From Ruegeria arenilitoris (GTDB taxonomy: Bacteria; Pseudomonadota; Alphaproteobacteria; Rhodobacterales; Rhodobacteraceae): a stretch of DNA of 64,000 nucleotides. The stretch is taken from positions 62,001 through 126,000 of the forward strand of contig NZ_WPZO01000004.1 in assembly GCF_013031355.1 (NCBI RefSeq), given 5' to 3'. This document shows, piece by piece, positions 18,301 through 26,675 of the stretch. The translations under genes were made by a program, and so were the position numbers. The first letter of the stretch is position 1, and every line of letters starts with the position of its first letter. Below the pieces are notes generated by a model that was not told where the DNA came from, did not search any database, and saw only the letters and a list, made by a program, of their open reading frames with translations.

Positions 18301-18712
18301 TCGGGTTGTGCCCGATATGCAGGATGCGGAGCGGCAGGAGTTGTTGACCGAGGCGCAAAATGTGCTGACGGCAGAACATCTGCAAGCGGTATTCGCGGAC
18401 GATGCGCTGGCCGAGGTTCCGGTCACCGCCGAGCTGAACGGGCGGCGAATGCACGGGGTGATCGACCGGCTGATCGTGACCAAGAGCGGTGTGCAGGTGA
18501 TTGATTTCAAATCAAATGCCACGGTTCCCAACAGCCCTGCGACCTGCCCCGAAGGCCTGTTGCGGCAGATGGGAGCTTACGCGCAGGCCCTGGCCCAAAT
18601 TTATCCGGATCGCGAAATCCGCACGGCGATCCTGTGGACCCGCACGGCCGAGCTTATGTGGTTGCCACACGATCTTGTGACGGATGCGCTGGCCGACACC
18701 CAGATATCTTGA
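15353..18712 (+). CDS. addA: double-strand break repair helicase AddA
   Basis: A 1119-residue UvrD/Rep-type helicase-nuclease. Walker A is ANAGSGKTRVL near residue 24-34, motif II is ILVDEAQDTSPDQW, motif III is VVGDKKQSIYSFQGADP, and motif V/VI are MTVHGSKGLEAPIV and RLLYVALTRAEKWL. The C-terminal nuclease motif is VQVIDFKSNA. It pairs with AddB immediately upstream (ATGA overlap). Confidence 0.95.
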   Translation: MNARNDATERQVQAARPDASTWLAANAGSGKTRVLTDRVARLLLGGVQPQHILCLTYTKAAASEMQNRLFKRLGEWAMLGDDALLAQLTDLGVPGVIDPDRLAQARTLFARAIETPGGLKIQTIHSFCASLLRRFPLEAGVSPQFSEMEDRAAALLREEIVEDFAEGPKAALIEDVARFVTDTGFENLTAAITHKRNLFAQSLGWSDLLLRFDLPEGFDEDALQARVFMGGEVELIRSILPALTESGGNNAKAAAKLSAFTEVRIGSLPVLESVFLTGKSAKEPFAAKINSFPTKALREGALAAQMPLLESFMLRIEAAREQRLALVAARKTHVLHRFAAAFLPEYERRKQLRGWLDFDDLILRARQVLNDPAVAEWVLYRLDGGIDHILVDEAQDTSPDQWDVVEKLAQEFTSGEGARSGVERTIFVVGDKKQSIYSFQGADPQAFDRMQQEFGRRLAESGSKLWDSTLEYSFRSSSAILSLVDILFENRAEAGFHKDSLHRAFKADLPGRVDLWPVVEKVDEDDDGDWTDPVDRPGARHHTVILAEKVAQSIKDMIDRGETIPEDGNTPGTFVRRKVQPGDFLILVQRRSDLFAEIIRACKALRLPIAGADRLKVGAELAVKDLAALLSFLATPEDSLSLATVLKSPLFGWNEQQLFDLAHRRQEQFLWAALRSRAEEFPETLDVLNDLRGQIDFLRPYDLIERILTRHDGRRKLLGRLGAEAEDGINALLSQALAYERTDIPSLTGFLVWMQTDDLEIKRQMSGVGNMIRVMTVHGSKGLEAPIVILPDTGKRQAPRDAEIMVGEGTPLWKVPADASPALITQARAEARAREENERLRLLYVALTRAEKWLIVGAAGDVGKDGTSWYQMVEAAMARAGATQLPESDTLRLSHADWDTLPIVEHAEPEITHTPLPDQFLSPATTPDPAPETISPSDLGGAKALPGDSGQDEEAAKLRGTRLHLLLEHLPSIAQEKWPQLCARVVPDMQDAERQELLTEAQNVLTAEHLQAVFADDALAEVPVTAELNGRRMHGVIDRLIVTKSGVQVIDFKSNATVPNSPATCPEGLLRQMGAYAQALAQIYPDREIRTAILWTRTAELMWLPHDLVTDALADTQIS

Positions 18713-18737
18713 CCTCGGACAGCGGCGACCCTACGTT
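18709..18737 (+). promoter_or_regulatory. sigma-70-like promoter of trxA
   Basis: TTGACC (18709-18714) and TACGTT (18732-18737) with a 17-base spacer, starting at the addA stop codon and 35 bases before the trxA ATG. This would let trxA be expressed apart from addBA. Confidence 0.45.
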
Positions 18738-18772
18738 CTGTTCCCGAGTTTACCCCATTCAGGAGACATAAA

Positions 18773-19093
18773 ATGTCGACCGTAGCCGTAACCGACGATA
18801 CCTTTGACGCCGAAGTCAAGAATTCCGACATCCCCGTTGTTGTCGATTTCTGGGCCGAATGGTGTGGCCCCTGTAAGCAGATTGGCCCCGCTCTGGAAGA
18901 GCTGGCCGCTGAATACGGTGACAAGATCAAAATCGCCAAGGTGGACGTGGACAGCAACCCGAACGCAGCCGCAGCCATGGGCGTGCGCGGCATCCCGGCG
19001 CTGTTCATCTTCAAGGACGGTCAGGTTGTCTCGAACCGCGCTGGTGCGGCTCCGAAGGCGGCACTGCAAAGCTGGATCGAAGAATCCATCTGA
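18773..19093 (+). CDS. trxA: thioredoxin
   Basis: A 106-residue classical thioredoxin with active site WCGPCK (Cys31, Cys34), the cis-Pro motif RGIPALF and a C-terminal helix. It is the general cytosolic disulfide reductant. AGGAG lies eight bases before the ATG. The gene has its own promoter-like sequence and a strong terminator. Confidence 0.96.
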   Translation: MSTVAVTDDTFDAEVKNSDIPVVVDFWAEWCGPCKQIGPALEELAAEYGDKIKIAKVDVDSNPNAAAAMGVRGIPALFIFKDGQVVSNRAGAAPKAALQSWIEESI

Positions 19094-19111
19094 TCCAAGC
19101 GTATTCTGATC

Positions 19112-19142
19112 AACGGGCATCGCTGTGCGGTGCCCGTTTTTT
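19112..19142 (+). terminator. intrinsic terminator of trxA
   Basis: Arms AACGGGCA (19112-19119) and TGCCCGTT (19131-19138) followed by an uninterrupted T-run to 19142, 18 bases after the trxA stop. Confidence 0.85.
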
Positions 19143-19147
19143 ATTGC

Positions 19148-19921
19148 CTATGTCGCGCTCGACCTTGGACCGATCCATTCCTGCGGCAATTTGAAAACCG
19201 GTCCGTTCGGCCTGTGCCGCCGGTCCAGAGGATGAGGGAACCGGGTCGCCGGGACCATCTGTTTCACGCGATCACGCCGCACAAAGGTGGCCTCGATCAC
19301 GCGGGGAAAGGTTTCACCTTCGATATCCACCGTACCGGATGCGTTATTCGGGTGGATATGGGCGCAGACAAAACCGTCACTCAGCGCCGCCAACGCAGGA
19401 TAGGCCCGCTGGAACGCAGCCGGCTTCATCAGGATCGACGGTATGCGGTGAAGTTCCAGCACCACGATGCGAAACCGGTTCAGAAGCGCGGCGGGCAGGG
19501 TGGACAGAACCGGATACTCGGCCGCTTCGATGTCCATCTGCAGGATCATGTCGCCTTCGGACGGCGCATATTCTGCCATCCAATCCTCAAGCGAGATCAC
19601 GTCCGAACCCGTTTTGGCGGCCAGATGCTTCTTGACGAAAACCGCACCCGGAACGTTCAGCATCGGCTCGTCAACCGAACCATCGGCCATAAATGACGGA
19701 ATCCCGTGTTTCGCCAGATCCATTTCAAAACTGGATTGCAGGGAAACGCCCGGTGAAAAGCAGGCTACGATATCATCAAGATCGTTGGGCAGAAGGTAGC
19801 CGCCATCGCCAAAATCACCCACGCGGACAAGTTTGTACCCAAGATCATGGGGTCTGATGACCTCGGCAAGAAATGCCCGCCTATCAGCCGTTGTCATGTC
19901 AGGTCCAGGCGTGGTCAGCAT
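19148..19921 (-). CDS. FkbM-family methyltransferase
   Basis: A 257-residue protein whose C-terminal half has the FkbM methyltransferase motif LQMDIEAAEYPVLSTL followed by VLELHRI. These are SAM-dependent methyltransferases, often acting on sugars or natural products; the substrate here is unknown. The start MLTTPGPDM (ATG 19919-19921) is chosen because GGAG lies five bases upstream. The frame stays open to 20146, with possible ATGs at 20050 and 19969 that lack ribosome-binding sites. It is a single gene with no glycan-biosynthesis neighbours. Confidence 0.7.
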   Translation of the reverse strand: MLTTPGPDMTTADRRAFLAEVIRPHDLGYKLVRVGDFGDGGYLLPNDLDDIVACFSPGVSLQSSFEMDLAKHGIPSFMADGSVDEPMLNVPGAVFVKKHLAAKTGSDVISLEDWMAEYAPSEGDMILQMDIEAAEYPVLSTLPAALLNRFRIVVLELHRIPSILMKPAAFQRAYPALAALSDGFVCAHIHPNNASGTVDIEGETFPRVIEATFVRRDRVKQMVPATRFPHPLDRRHRPNGPVFKLPQEWIGPRSSAT

Positions 19922-20133
19922 GTGGGCTCCGCCGAAGGTAATTTCTGTGTGGTTCCATTGTCTTGTCATGTGCGGATACGGATTTCCAGCATTGATTGGC
20001 TTCGGAACAAGCCGGAAAGCACACTCGATCTGATCAGTTGCCAGCCTCATTTCGGTGTTTTTTTGTTTGAACGTGCCGGTGAATTCGGTTTGCTGTGGCT
20101 GCAGACAAATGCGCAAAAGCAAAAGGGGCACAG

Positions 20134-20484
20134 ATGGCAAAGACACGGGTTCTTGTTGAGTTCGGCATGGGCACGTCGCTGCGGCGTGAGGATTATACCG
20201 AGGCCGCGCTGCGGGCTATTAAAGACGCGCTGTGGCACAATTCAGTCAACATGGCCGAACTGTTCGGTTTTCCCAAGGAAGCAATGATCATCGATGCCGA
20301 GATTGGCGTGCAGAACCCCGATCAGGTGGACAAGGACGCACTGAAAGCCATCTTTCCCTACGGCCAGCCGAATATCACCGTCACGCACGGTGGGCTGGAT
20401 ATCGAAAAACCGCATACCGAAGGACGCACCGTCACCGCCAATGCGGCCATCGTTGTCTCGTTCGACATGGAGGCCGTGGTATGA
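20134..20484 (+). CDS. Lin0512 family protein, first of tandem pair
   Basis: A 116-residue protein of the Lin0512 family, function unknown. It has VEFGMGTSLRREDYTEAA near the N-terminus and ending FDMEAVV. The next gene is a paralogue sharing the pattern E-x-GTG/S...DYT-x-AA-x-RA-x-x-DAL-H-x-S and a shared IGVQ(N/D)P segment. A GGGG motif lies upstream of the ATG. The stop overlaps the next start (ATGA), so the two are translated together. Confidence 0.8.
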   Translation: MAKTRVLVEFGMGTSLRREDYTEAALRAIKDALWHNSVNMAELFGFPKEAMIIDAEIGVQNPDQVDKDALKAIFPYGQPNITVTHGGLDIEKPHTEGRTVTANAAIVVSFDMEAVV

Positions 20485-20843
20485 CCGAAAAACGCATCAT
20501 TCTTGAGATGGGCACTGGCAACGACCTCTATGGTCAGGATTATACCAAGGCGGCGCGGCGGGCGGTGCAGGATGCGCTGCACCATTCCTCGATCACCCTG
20601 TTTTCCAAACTGGGTATCGACCATGCCGAGATGCGCGTGCTGGTTACAATCGGCGTGCAGGACCCAAGCCAAGTGGATTGTGATCTGGTCGCCGCTGATC
20701 TGCCCCGCGGGCGGGCCGAGGTGCGGGCTGTCAAAGGCGGTCTGGACGTCGAAGATACCGCGGCCGGAACCCGGCATGTCGTGGCAACCGCCGCGATCGA
20801 GGCGTTTCTGCCGGACCTATCGGGCCAGTACAAATTGTCCTGA
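20481..20843 (+). CDS. Lin0512 family protein, second of tandem pair
   Basis: A 120-residue paralogue of the preceding protein: LEMGTGNDLYGQDYTKAA, ALHHSSITLFSKLG, IGVQDPSQVD, and VKGGLDVED in place of VTHGGLDIEK. Two coupled diverged copies suggest a hetero-oligomer. Function is unknown. The gene is followed by a terminator shared with the convergent DUF1127 gene. Confidence 0.8.
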   Translation: MTEKRIILEMGTGNDLYGQDYTKAARRAVQDALHHSSITLFSKLGIDHAEMRVLVTIGVQDPSQVDCDLVAADLPRGRAEVRAVKGGLDVEDTAAGTRHVVATAAIEAFLPDLSGQYKLS

Positions 20844-20852
20844 CAAAGAAAA

Positions 20853-20872
20853 AGCCGCTCGAATGAGCGGCT
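20853..20872. terminator. terminator between Lin0512 pair and DUF1127 gene
   Basis: An 8-bp perfect stem AGCCGCTC / GAGCGGCT with GAAT loop, A-rich on the left (GAAAAAG) and CATCTTTT on the right. It is suitable for both directions. Confidence 0.7.
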
Positions 20873-20900
20873 CATCTTTTACGGTCGTACTGATCGCAGA

Positions 20901-21095
20901 TCAGATCTTGTCGATATCCGCGCGGCACAGGCCGATATCGTCCAGCTGTGCGTCGCTCAGCTCTGCCAAAAGCGCGCGTGTCTTGCGGGTTTCATTCCAC
21001 TCAGCTGCTTTTTCAAAAGCTGCGGTGAACGCGTCCACTACATGCAGGATGGTAGCTGCTCCGAGCGGCGCATGGATATTTGCGGTGGTTGCCAT
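20901..21095 (-). CDS. DUF1127 domain small protein
   Basis: A 64-residue protein whose C-terminal 25 residues (LLAELSDAQLDDIGLCRADIDKI) form the DUF1127 motif common in alphaproteobacteria. Related small arginine-rich DUF1127 proteins have been linked to RNA metabolism and phosphate/carbon homeostasis; this one has an N-terminal extension and is less arginine-rich. The start MATTANIH has AAGGAA eight bases upstream. It is divergent from hslV. Confidence 0.82.
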   Translation of the reverse strand: MATTANIHAPLGAATILHVVDAFTAAFEKAAEWNETRKTRALLAELSDAQLDDIGLCRADIDKI

Positions 21096-21291
21096 TTGCG
21101 CATTCCTTAAACTGAAACAGCCGACCCTTCGTCGGTTGTAAGTCTCATTTAGGACCAGACGCCGAGTCTCACAATTGCTAGTCCGGTAACCCCGATTTGC
21201 GATTCTTGCATATCTTTTAAGCAGTTTGTGAACTGTTGCGCTGCGGACGGGTCCGGCCCATATAGGATGCCAGCGAAGAACGGAGGCCCTG

Positions 21292-21849
21292 ATGGCAGAC
21301 AGCGATTTTCCCGGTTGGCATGGCACAACGATCATTGGCGTCAAAAAGGGCGGCCAGGTGGTGATTGCCGGCGACGGACAGGTCAGCCTGGGCCAGACCG
21401 TGATCAAGGGCACCGCCCGCAAAGTGCGCCGCCTGTCCCCCGGCGGGTTCGAGGTTGTCGCCGGGTTTGCCGGATCGACCGCCGATGCGTTCACTCTGCT
21501 GGAACGGCTGGAGGCCAAGCTTGAGGCCACGCCCGGCCAACTGGCCCGCGCCTCGGTCGAACTGGCCAAGGACTGGCGCACCGACAAATACCTGCAAAAG
21601 CTTGAGGCGATGCTGATCGTCACTGACGGCAAGGACCTGCTGGTGATCACCGGGGCAGGGGACGTGCTGGAACCGGAACACAATGTGGCAGCCATCGGAT
21701 CTGGCGGCAACTTTGCCCTCGCCGCAGCCCGCGCGATGATGGACAGCGACAAAGAAGCCGAGCAGGTGGCGCGTGAGGCGATGGCGATTGCCGCCGATAT
21801 CTGCGTTTACACCAACGGCAATCTGACGGTCGAAACGATTAGCTCATGA
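21292..21849 (+). CDS. hslV: ATP-dependent protease peptidase subunit HslV
   Basis: A 185-residue proteasome-like peptidase. The catalytic threonine is expected at Thr12 after an 11-residue propeptide ending WHG, followed by [10 protein letters not shown]. It has the usual [14 protein letters not shown] and [14 protein letters not shown] motifs. It works with HslU (24171-25478), which is unusually separated from it by about 2.3 kb. GGAGG precedes the ATG. Its stop overlaps the following small gene. Confidence 0.94.
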   Translation: MADSDFPGWHGTTIIGVKKGGQVVIAGDGQVSLGQTVIKGTARKVRRLSPGGFEVVAGFAGSTADAFTLLERLEAKLEATPGQLARASVELAKDWRTDKYLQKLEAMLIVTDGKDLLVITGAGDVLEPEHNVAAIGSGGNFALAAARAMMDSDKEAEQVAREAMAIAADICVYTNGNLTVETISS

Positions 21850-22196
21850 GCGAAGTTCTCGCGGCCATTTTTGGCGCTTTGATCGGCAGCATTATCGGGC
21901 CAATCGTTTTGGATGAGTATCGGTCATGGAAACGCAGGAGTGAGTGGACAGAGCCACGAAAGAAGCTTCTTAAATCGATGCTTGAAGATCCGGAACGGAC
22001 GTTCAAATCACTGGAAAGACTAAGCAGAACGATTGGCTGTAGTGAAGATGACACAAGGACTCTGTTGATTGAGCTTGGTGCACGGGGCGCGAACTTAGCG
22101 TCTGGAAAAGAAGCATGGGCACTCATCGAAAGAGCCCCGCTTGCCGAAGAGCTACGTAAGAACGACCATAAAAATGCTGGCGAGGATCAGAGATAG
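21846..22196 (+). CDS. small protein of unknown function coupled to hslV
   Basis: A 116-residue protein starting at an ATG inside the hslV stop (ATGA overlap). Residues 3-22 ([18 protein letters not shown]) are a glycine-rich hydrophobic segment, probably one membrane helix. The rest is charged and includes a helix-turn-helix-like stretch ([20 protein letters not shown]). No family is recognised. Composition is AT-rich (26 G+C in the 60 bases 21961-22020), pointing to a recent insertion between hslV and hslU. Confidence 0.65.
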   Translation: MSEVLAAIFGALIGSIIGPIVLDEYRSWKRRSEWTEPRKKLLKSMLEDPERTFKSLERLSRTIGCSEDDTRTLLIELGARGANLASGKEAWALIERAPLAEELRKNDHKNAGEDQR

Positions 22197-22219
22197 ACCC
22201 TTACCGTTTTCTGGATTTC

Positions 22220-23461
22220 TCAGGCCAACAGCGCCTTGATCTCTTTCCCTTTCCAGCGGCGGTGCATCCCGATCAGGCCAAAAATCGCGGCAATGATCAC
22301 GATGTAATAGGGCACTCGGATGTCGATGCTCATCAGCCCGCCGCCGATCAGCGACATCACCCCTCCGGCGAGGCAGAAGACCGCCGTGGTCACGCCCATG
22401 ACCCAGCCCTGATCCGTCTCGCTGACGCTGGATGAAAACAGTCCCAACAGGGTTGGGTAAGAGACGCCGAAGAAGAAATAGAAGAAGAAGACCGGCACGT
22501 AACTCAGCACCCCGCTGGGGCTGAAGGCGAAGGCAAAGCCGCAGATCACCATGACGATCAGCGAGGTATAGACGATCTGGTGCTTACTGAACCTCTCCTG
22601 CGCGGGTTTCACCAGGAACGTACTGGAAAAGGCCAGCGCAAAGCCAATCACCACCATCGCCACACTGCCGCCAATCACCCCATATCCAAAGCGACTGGTG
22701 AGGAAATTGTCGACGAACACGTAGAAGGTCACGTTGGCGATCATGAAGAACGCATAGACCGGCAGGATTTTCAGAACCATCGGATGACCGCGCACCGCGA
22801 TCAGGCTGTCGGTGATGTCGCGGGGGCGAAAGACAAAGGCCGCACATTCTGTGCGCGTGTCTTTGAAGAAAAAGAGCACAAGGAAAATGGCGATCAGCAC
22901 CAGAACGAAGGCGCCATAGAACGGGGTTTTCAGCGTGGCGACACTGCCCAGCAAGGTCGCATCCGACAGAACAGCGCCGATGATCGGGCCCCCAACCAGG
23001 CCAAAACTGACCCCGGTCACGATGTATCCCATGTTACGATCCCGGTCCGCAGCATCGGTACTGCCATCTATCATCGCCGCCTGCGCAATCGGCTGATTGC
23101 CAGCCGTGAACCCGGTGATCGACCGCCCAAGGATCAACAACAGCAGACTGTCCATGTAAAGCGAGGCGATGGTGATGGCATAACCCGCCAGTGCACCACC
23201 CAGACAGACCAGCAGCGCGTTCTTGCGCCCGATGGAATCCGAGACCTTCGAGACGTAAACCACCCCCAGAAACCACGACAGAAAGAAACACCCGATCACC
23301 AGCCCGTAATAGAAGTGGCGGCGGCCATCGGGCGTGCTGTCGGGCAGGAACCCGGATTTGGTCTCCATGATCAATGAGTTGATGATGGGAAAAACCAGCC
23401 CTTGCCCGATCAGGTCGACGAATACCACAAACAGCAAGGTGATCTTGGCAATCTTGGTCAT
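22220..23461 (-). CDS. MFS transporter (drug-efflux type)
   Basis: A 413-residue major facilitator with about 12 transmembrane segments. The N-terminal half carries motif A-like SDSIGRKNALL between helices 2 and 3 and GRSITGFTAGNQPIAQA in helix 4, as in TetA/multidrug members. The start MTKIAKITLLF is chosen because helix 1 begins at once and a G-rich stretch lies upstream. The substrate is unknown. It lies on the opposite strand between hslV and hslU. Confidence 0.85.
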   Translation of the reverse strand: MTKIAKITLLFVVFVDLIGQGLVFPIINSLIMETKSGFLPDSTPDGRRHFYYGLVIGCFFLSWFLGVVYVSKVSDSIGRKNALLVCLGGALAGYAITIASLYMDSLLLLILGRSITGFTAGNQPIAQAAMIDGSTDAADRDRNMGYIVTGVSFGLVGGPIIGAVLSDATLLGSVATLKTPFYGAFVLVLIAIFLVLFFFKDTRTECAAFVFRPRDITDSLIAVRGHPMVLKILPVYAFFMIANVTFYVFVDNFLTSRFGYGVIGGSVAMVVIGFALAFSSTFLVKPAQERFSKHQIVYTSLIVMVICGFAFAFSPSGVLSYVPVFFFYFFFGVSYPTLLGLFSSSVSETDQGWVMGVTTAVFCLAGGVMSLIGGGLMSIDIRVPYYIVIIAAIFGLIGMHRRWKGKEIKALLA

Positions 23462-23529
23462 AAAAAACGCCCCCGGTTCCAATACCTTGGGGCGAGTGTA
23501 ACAGACGATGGCTTTGTTACCTAACGGGG

Positions 23530-23563
23530 GGTCAGAGGCCAGGGTGGGTGTAGGCCTCTGACC
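23530..23563. terminator. 11-bp stem-loop 3' of the DM13 gene
   Basis: Arms GGTCAGAGGCC (23530-23540) and GGCCTCTGACC (23553-23563), 12-base loop, eight bases after the DM13 stop. No T-run follows on the minus strand, so it may stabilise the 3' end or need Rho. Confidence 0.4.
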
Positions 23564-23570
23564 AACGCGT

Positions 23571-23972
23571 TTACTTCAGAGAAGCAACACCCAGCGGCAC
23601 ACCGGCGACCTCACACCAGATGTACACTTCGTTATAGCCCGACACATCCATGGTCGGCGGCACGGCATAGGATTGCTTGCCGGTCAGATGCAGCAACGCA
23701 CCCAGTTTGCTGTCGGGTGCATAGGCGCCGTCCTTGCCAAAAGCCACACGCGGATCAGGGCCGCCGTCCAGCGAGAAGTCGTCGCCCAGTTCCACGATGT
23801 AACGGTCGCCTTCTTTAACCAGTTTCACCGAGCCACTGGTGATGTGGTTCGAACGGCCCTCGAACGTGCCTTTCTTCTTTGCGCCACCGGCCAATGCAGC
23901 ACCGGTGCCAGCCAAAGTCATGGCCGCCCCGGCGGCTGCAGCTTTCACAAAAAGCGAACGACGAGTCATCAT
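23571..23972 (-). CDS. exported DM13-domain protein
   Basis: A 133-residue protein with a twin-arginine-like leader (MMTRRSLFVKAAAAGAAMTLAGTGAALAG would be cut after residue 28). The remainder is a DM13 domain: KGTFEGRSNHITSGSVKLV, FSLDGGPDPRVAFG and a C-terminal EVYIWCEVAGVPLGVA with the single conserved Cys. DM13 domains are proposed redox or electron-transfer modules. GGAG precedes the start. It is divergent from hslU. Confidence 0.8.
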   Translation of the reverse strand: MMTRRSLFVKAAAAGAAMTLAGTGAALAGGAKKKGTFEGRSNHITSGSVKLVKEGDRYIVELGDDFSLDGGPDPRVAFGKDGAYAPDSKLGALLHLTGKQSYAVPPTMDVSGYNEVYIWCEVAGVPLGVASLK

Positions 23973-24170
23973 GATGCGTATCTCCGTTGATAAATGCAGG
24001 CGGCTTTGCCCATCGATAAAAGTTATGCCGCAGCGCATGCGCGGAAGGCGATTCACATCACCACGAAAATGCGTGTGCTTACCGTGAGTTGGCGTGATGT
24101 TTCCGTGATCGGCTTGTGTTTTCGCGCTGTATGATTAGGTTCCGCTGCGAAACAGACGGATAGATTTGAC

Positions 24171-25478
24171 ATGACCGACCTGACCCCGCGCGAGATCGTC
24201 TCGGAACTGGACCGCTTTATCATCGGACAGAAAGACGCCAAACGCGCCGTGGCCGTGGCGCTGCGCAACCGCTGGCGGCGCAAGCAACTGGCCGATGACA
24301 TCCGCGATGAGGTATACCCGAAGAACATCCTGATGATCGGCCCTACCGGCGTCGGTAAAACCGAGATCAGCCGCCGTCTGGCCAAACTGGCCCGCGCGCC
24401 CTTCATCAAGGTCGAAGCCACCAAGTTCACCGAAGTTGGCTATGTCGGCCGTGACGTGGAACAGATCGTGCGTGATCTGGCCGATGCCGCCATCATCCAA
24501 ACCCGCGAATACATGCGCGAGGATGTGAAGGCCAAGGCGCATCAGGCGGCCGAGGACCGGGTGATCGAAGCCATTGCCGGTGAGGATGCCCGCGAGGGCA
24601 CGCGCGAGATGTTTCGCAAAAAGCTGAAAGCAGGTGAGCTGGACGACACGGTGATCGAGCTGGAGCTTTCCGACAGCTCAAGCCCGATGCCCATGTTCGA
24701 CATTCCAGGCCAGCCCGGCAGCCAGATGGGCATGATGAATCTGGGCGATATCTTCGGCAAGGCCTTCGGCGGGCGCACCGTCAAGAAACGCATGACCGTC
24801 GCCGAAAGCTATGATGCGCTGATCGGAGAAGAGGCCGACAAGCTGTTGGACGACGAAACCGTCAACCGCGTGGCGTTGGAGTCGGTCGAACAGAACGGCA
24901 TCGTGTTCCTGGATGAGATCGACAAGGTCTGCGCCCGCGCCGAAGCACGCGGCGGCGATGTCAGCCGCGAAGGCGTGCAGCGCGACCTGCTGCCTTTGAT
25001 CGAAGGCACCACCGTCAGCACCAAGCACGGCCCGGTGAAAACCGACCATATCCTGTTCATCGCATCAGGCGCGTTCCACATCGCCAAACCCTCGGACCTG
25101 CTGCCGGAATTGCAGGGTCGCCTGCCGATCCGTGTCGAACTGCGTGCGCTGACCGAAGAGGATTTCGTGCGCATCCTGACCGAAACCGACAACGCCCTTA
25201 CCCTTCAGTACACCGCCCTGATGGGCACCGAAGAGGTCACCGTCAGCTTTACTGAGGACGGGATCGCAGCACTGGCACGCATCGCCGCGAATGTGAACCA
25301 GACCGTTGAGAATATCGGCGCACGGCGGCTTTACACTGTGATGGAGCGGGTGTTCGAGGAGTTGTCCTTTACCGCCCCTGATCAGGCCGGGGCCGAGATT
25401 ACCGTGAACGCGCAGTTCGTGGACGACAATCTGGGTGAGCTGACCAAGTCGACCGACCTCAGCCGTTACGTTCTGTAA
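24171..25478 (+). CDS. hslU: ATP-dependent protease ATPase subunit HslU
   Basis: A 435-residue AAA+ unfoldase. Walker A is GPTGVGKT (57-64) and the pore motif region [11 protein letters not shown] follows. The I-domain is about 110-215, Walker B is [10 protein letters not shown] (about 243-252), and sensor 2 is in [13 protein letters not shown]. The C-terminal RYVL end inserts into HslV. It has its own 5' region here because three genes separate it from hslV. Confidence 0.95.
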   Translation: MTDLTPREIVSELDRFIIGQKDAKRAVAVALRNRWRRKQLADDIRDEVYPKNILMIGPTGVGKTEISRRLAKLARAPFIKVEATKFTEVGYVGRDVEQIVRDLADAAIIQTREYMREDVKAKAHQAAEDRVIEAIAGEDAREGTREMFRKKLKAGELDDTVIELELSDSSSPMPMFDIPGQPGSQMGMMNLGDIFGKAFGGRTVKKRMTVAESYDALIGEEADKLLDDETVNRVALESVEQNGIVFLDEIDKVCARAEARGGDVSREGVQRDLLPLIEGTTVSTKHGPVKTDHILFIASGAFHIAKPSDLLPELQGRLPIRVELRALTEEDFVRILTETDNALTLQYTALMGTEEVTVSFTEDGIAALARIAANVNQTVENIGARRLYTVMERVFEELSFTAPDQAGAEITVNAQFVDDNLGELTKSTDLSRYVL

Positions 25479-25574
25479 CACGGCCAGCCGGTTTTTGCCG
25501 TTCCCTTTGCCCCATGTCACTGGACGTGGGGCCAGAAATCGATAGCTTGGCGCAAAAGGTTCCGAGGGTTTTCC

Positions 25575-26675
25575 GTGCTGCGCTATTTTATCCTTTTAGT
25601 TGTTTCCTTGTCGTTGGCCGCCTGTGTCGACCGAACGATTACGGAAACCGTACCCTCGGCCCTGACCGTTGGCACGCCCCAGACCGTGTTTGCCAGCACG
25701 ACCCGCGCCCGCGAGTCGGATGGGTCATACGGGTTCCGGCGTGGCGAAACGCTGAAGTTTCTGGAAACCAAGGTTTCGATCCCGCCAAACCACACGCCGG
25801 GAACGCTGAAGTTCTCCTACGCCAACCCGAATCCGCAAAAAGAATTCGTGCTGGCGGACATAACTGAACTGGGCGGGCCACAGGGATTGCGGGAACACCT
25901 GCGTGGGAAAGACGACGTCACAATCTTTGTGCACGGATATAACTCGACCCAGACGGAAACCATCTTCCGCGCTGCGCAGTTGTCCCATGACATCGGCCTT
26001 CCCGGACAGATCTTTGTTTATTCCTGGCCCAGCCGTGCGACAGGATATGGCTATGCCTACGATCTGGACAGTATGCTGTTCGCCCGCGACGGGTTGGAGA
26101 GGACGATCCGTGAGTTGAAATCCATGGGTGTCAAACGGGTCGTTCTGGTGGCGCATTCGATGGGCAGCGCCCTGTCGATGGAGATGATGCGGCAGGCCGA
26201 ATTACAGGAACCCGGCTGGGCCAAACGAAACCTCGAAGGGGTTATTCTGATCTCGCCCGATCTGGATGTGGACCTGTTCCGCTCGCAGATGAAGCGGATC
26301 AAGTCGCCCCCTGATCCGTTTGTGGTCATGGTGTCTCAGAAGGACAAGATCCTGAACATCTCGGCCCGCCTACGCGGAACGGCCGAGGGCGAGCGGTTGG
26401 GCAATATCAGCTCAATCGGCGCGCTGGCTGAGTTTCCCATCAACGTCATCGATACCACGGCCTTCAACAGCGATGCTCAGTCCTCGCATTTCGTGGCCGC
26501 GACCTCTCCAGCATTGCTGGCTATCCTCAGTTCGGTCCGCCGCGTCAGCAGTACATTCGGCCCGGACGAGCGCCCCGGCATTGACGTTCTGGTGCCGCGC
26601 AGCCAACGCAACCCGGATGGCGCGACCGAGATCGTCCTGACCGAAACCGGCGAGGCCGAGGTGATCACTCCGTGA
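25575..26675 (+). CDS. lipoprotein alpha/beta hydrolase (DUF900)
   Basis: A 366-residue protein with a lipoprotein signal (lipobox LAAC, Cys17), then an alpha/beta-hydrolase core: FVHGYN (119-124 region), VYSWPS, and the nucleophile elbow AHSMGS with Ser195. A late Asp/His pair is in SDAQSSHFVA. This is the DUF900 family, with unknown substrate. The start is GTG at 25575 with GAGGG upstream. The stop overlaps the GTG start of the next MFS gene. Confidence 0.82.
   Translation: MLRYFILLVVSLSLAACVDRTITETVPSALTVGTPQTVFASTTRARESDGSYGFRRGETLKFLETKVSIPPNHTPGTLKFSYANPNPQKEFVLADITELGGPQGLREHLRGKDDVTIFVHGYNSTQTETIFRAAQLSHDIGLPGQIFVYSWPSRATGYGYAYDLDSMLFARDGLERTIRELKSMGVKRVVLVAHSMGSALSMEMMRQAELQEPGWAKRNLEGVILISPDLDVDLFRSQMKRIKSPPDPFVVMVSQKDKILNISARLRGTAEGERLGNISSIGALAEFPINVIDTTAFNSDAQSSHFVAATSPALLAILSSVRRVSSTFGPDERPGIDVLVPRSQRNPDGATEIVLTETGEAEVITP

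Noticed and set aside
23973..24170. Heat-shock sigma-32 promoter before hslU
   Set aside because: CTTG-like and TATGAT-like boxes are present but with the wrong spacing; not reported as a feature.
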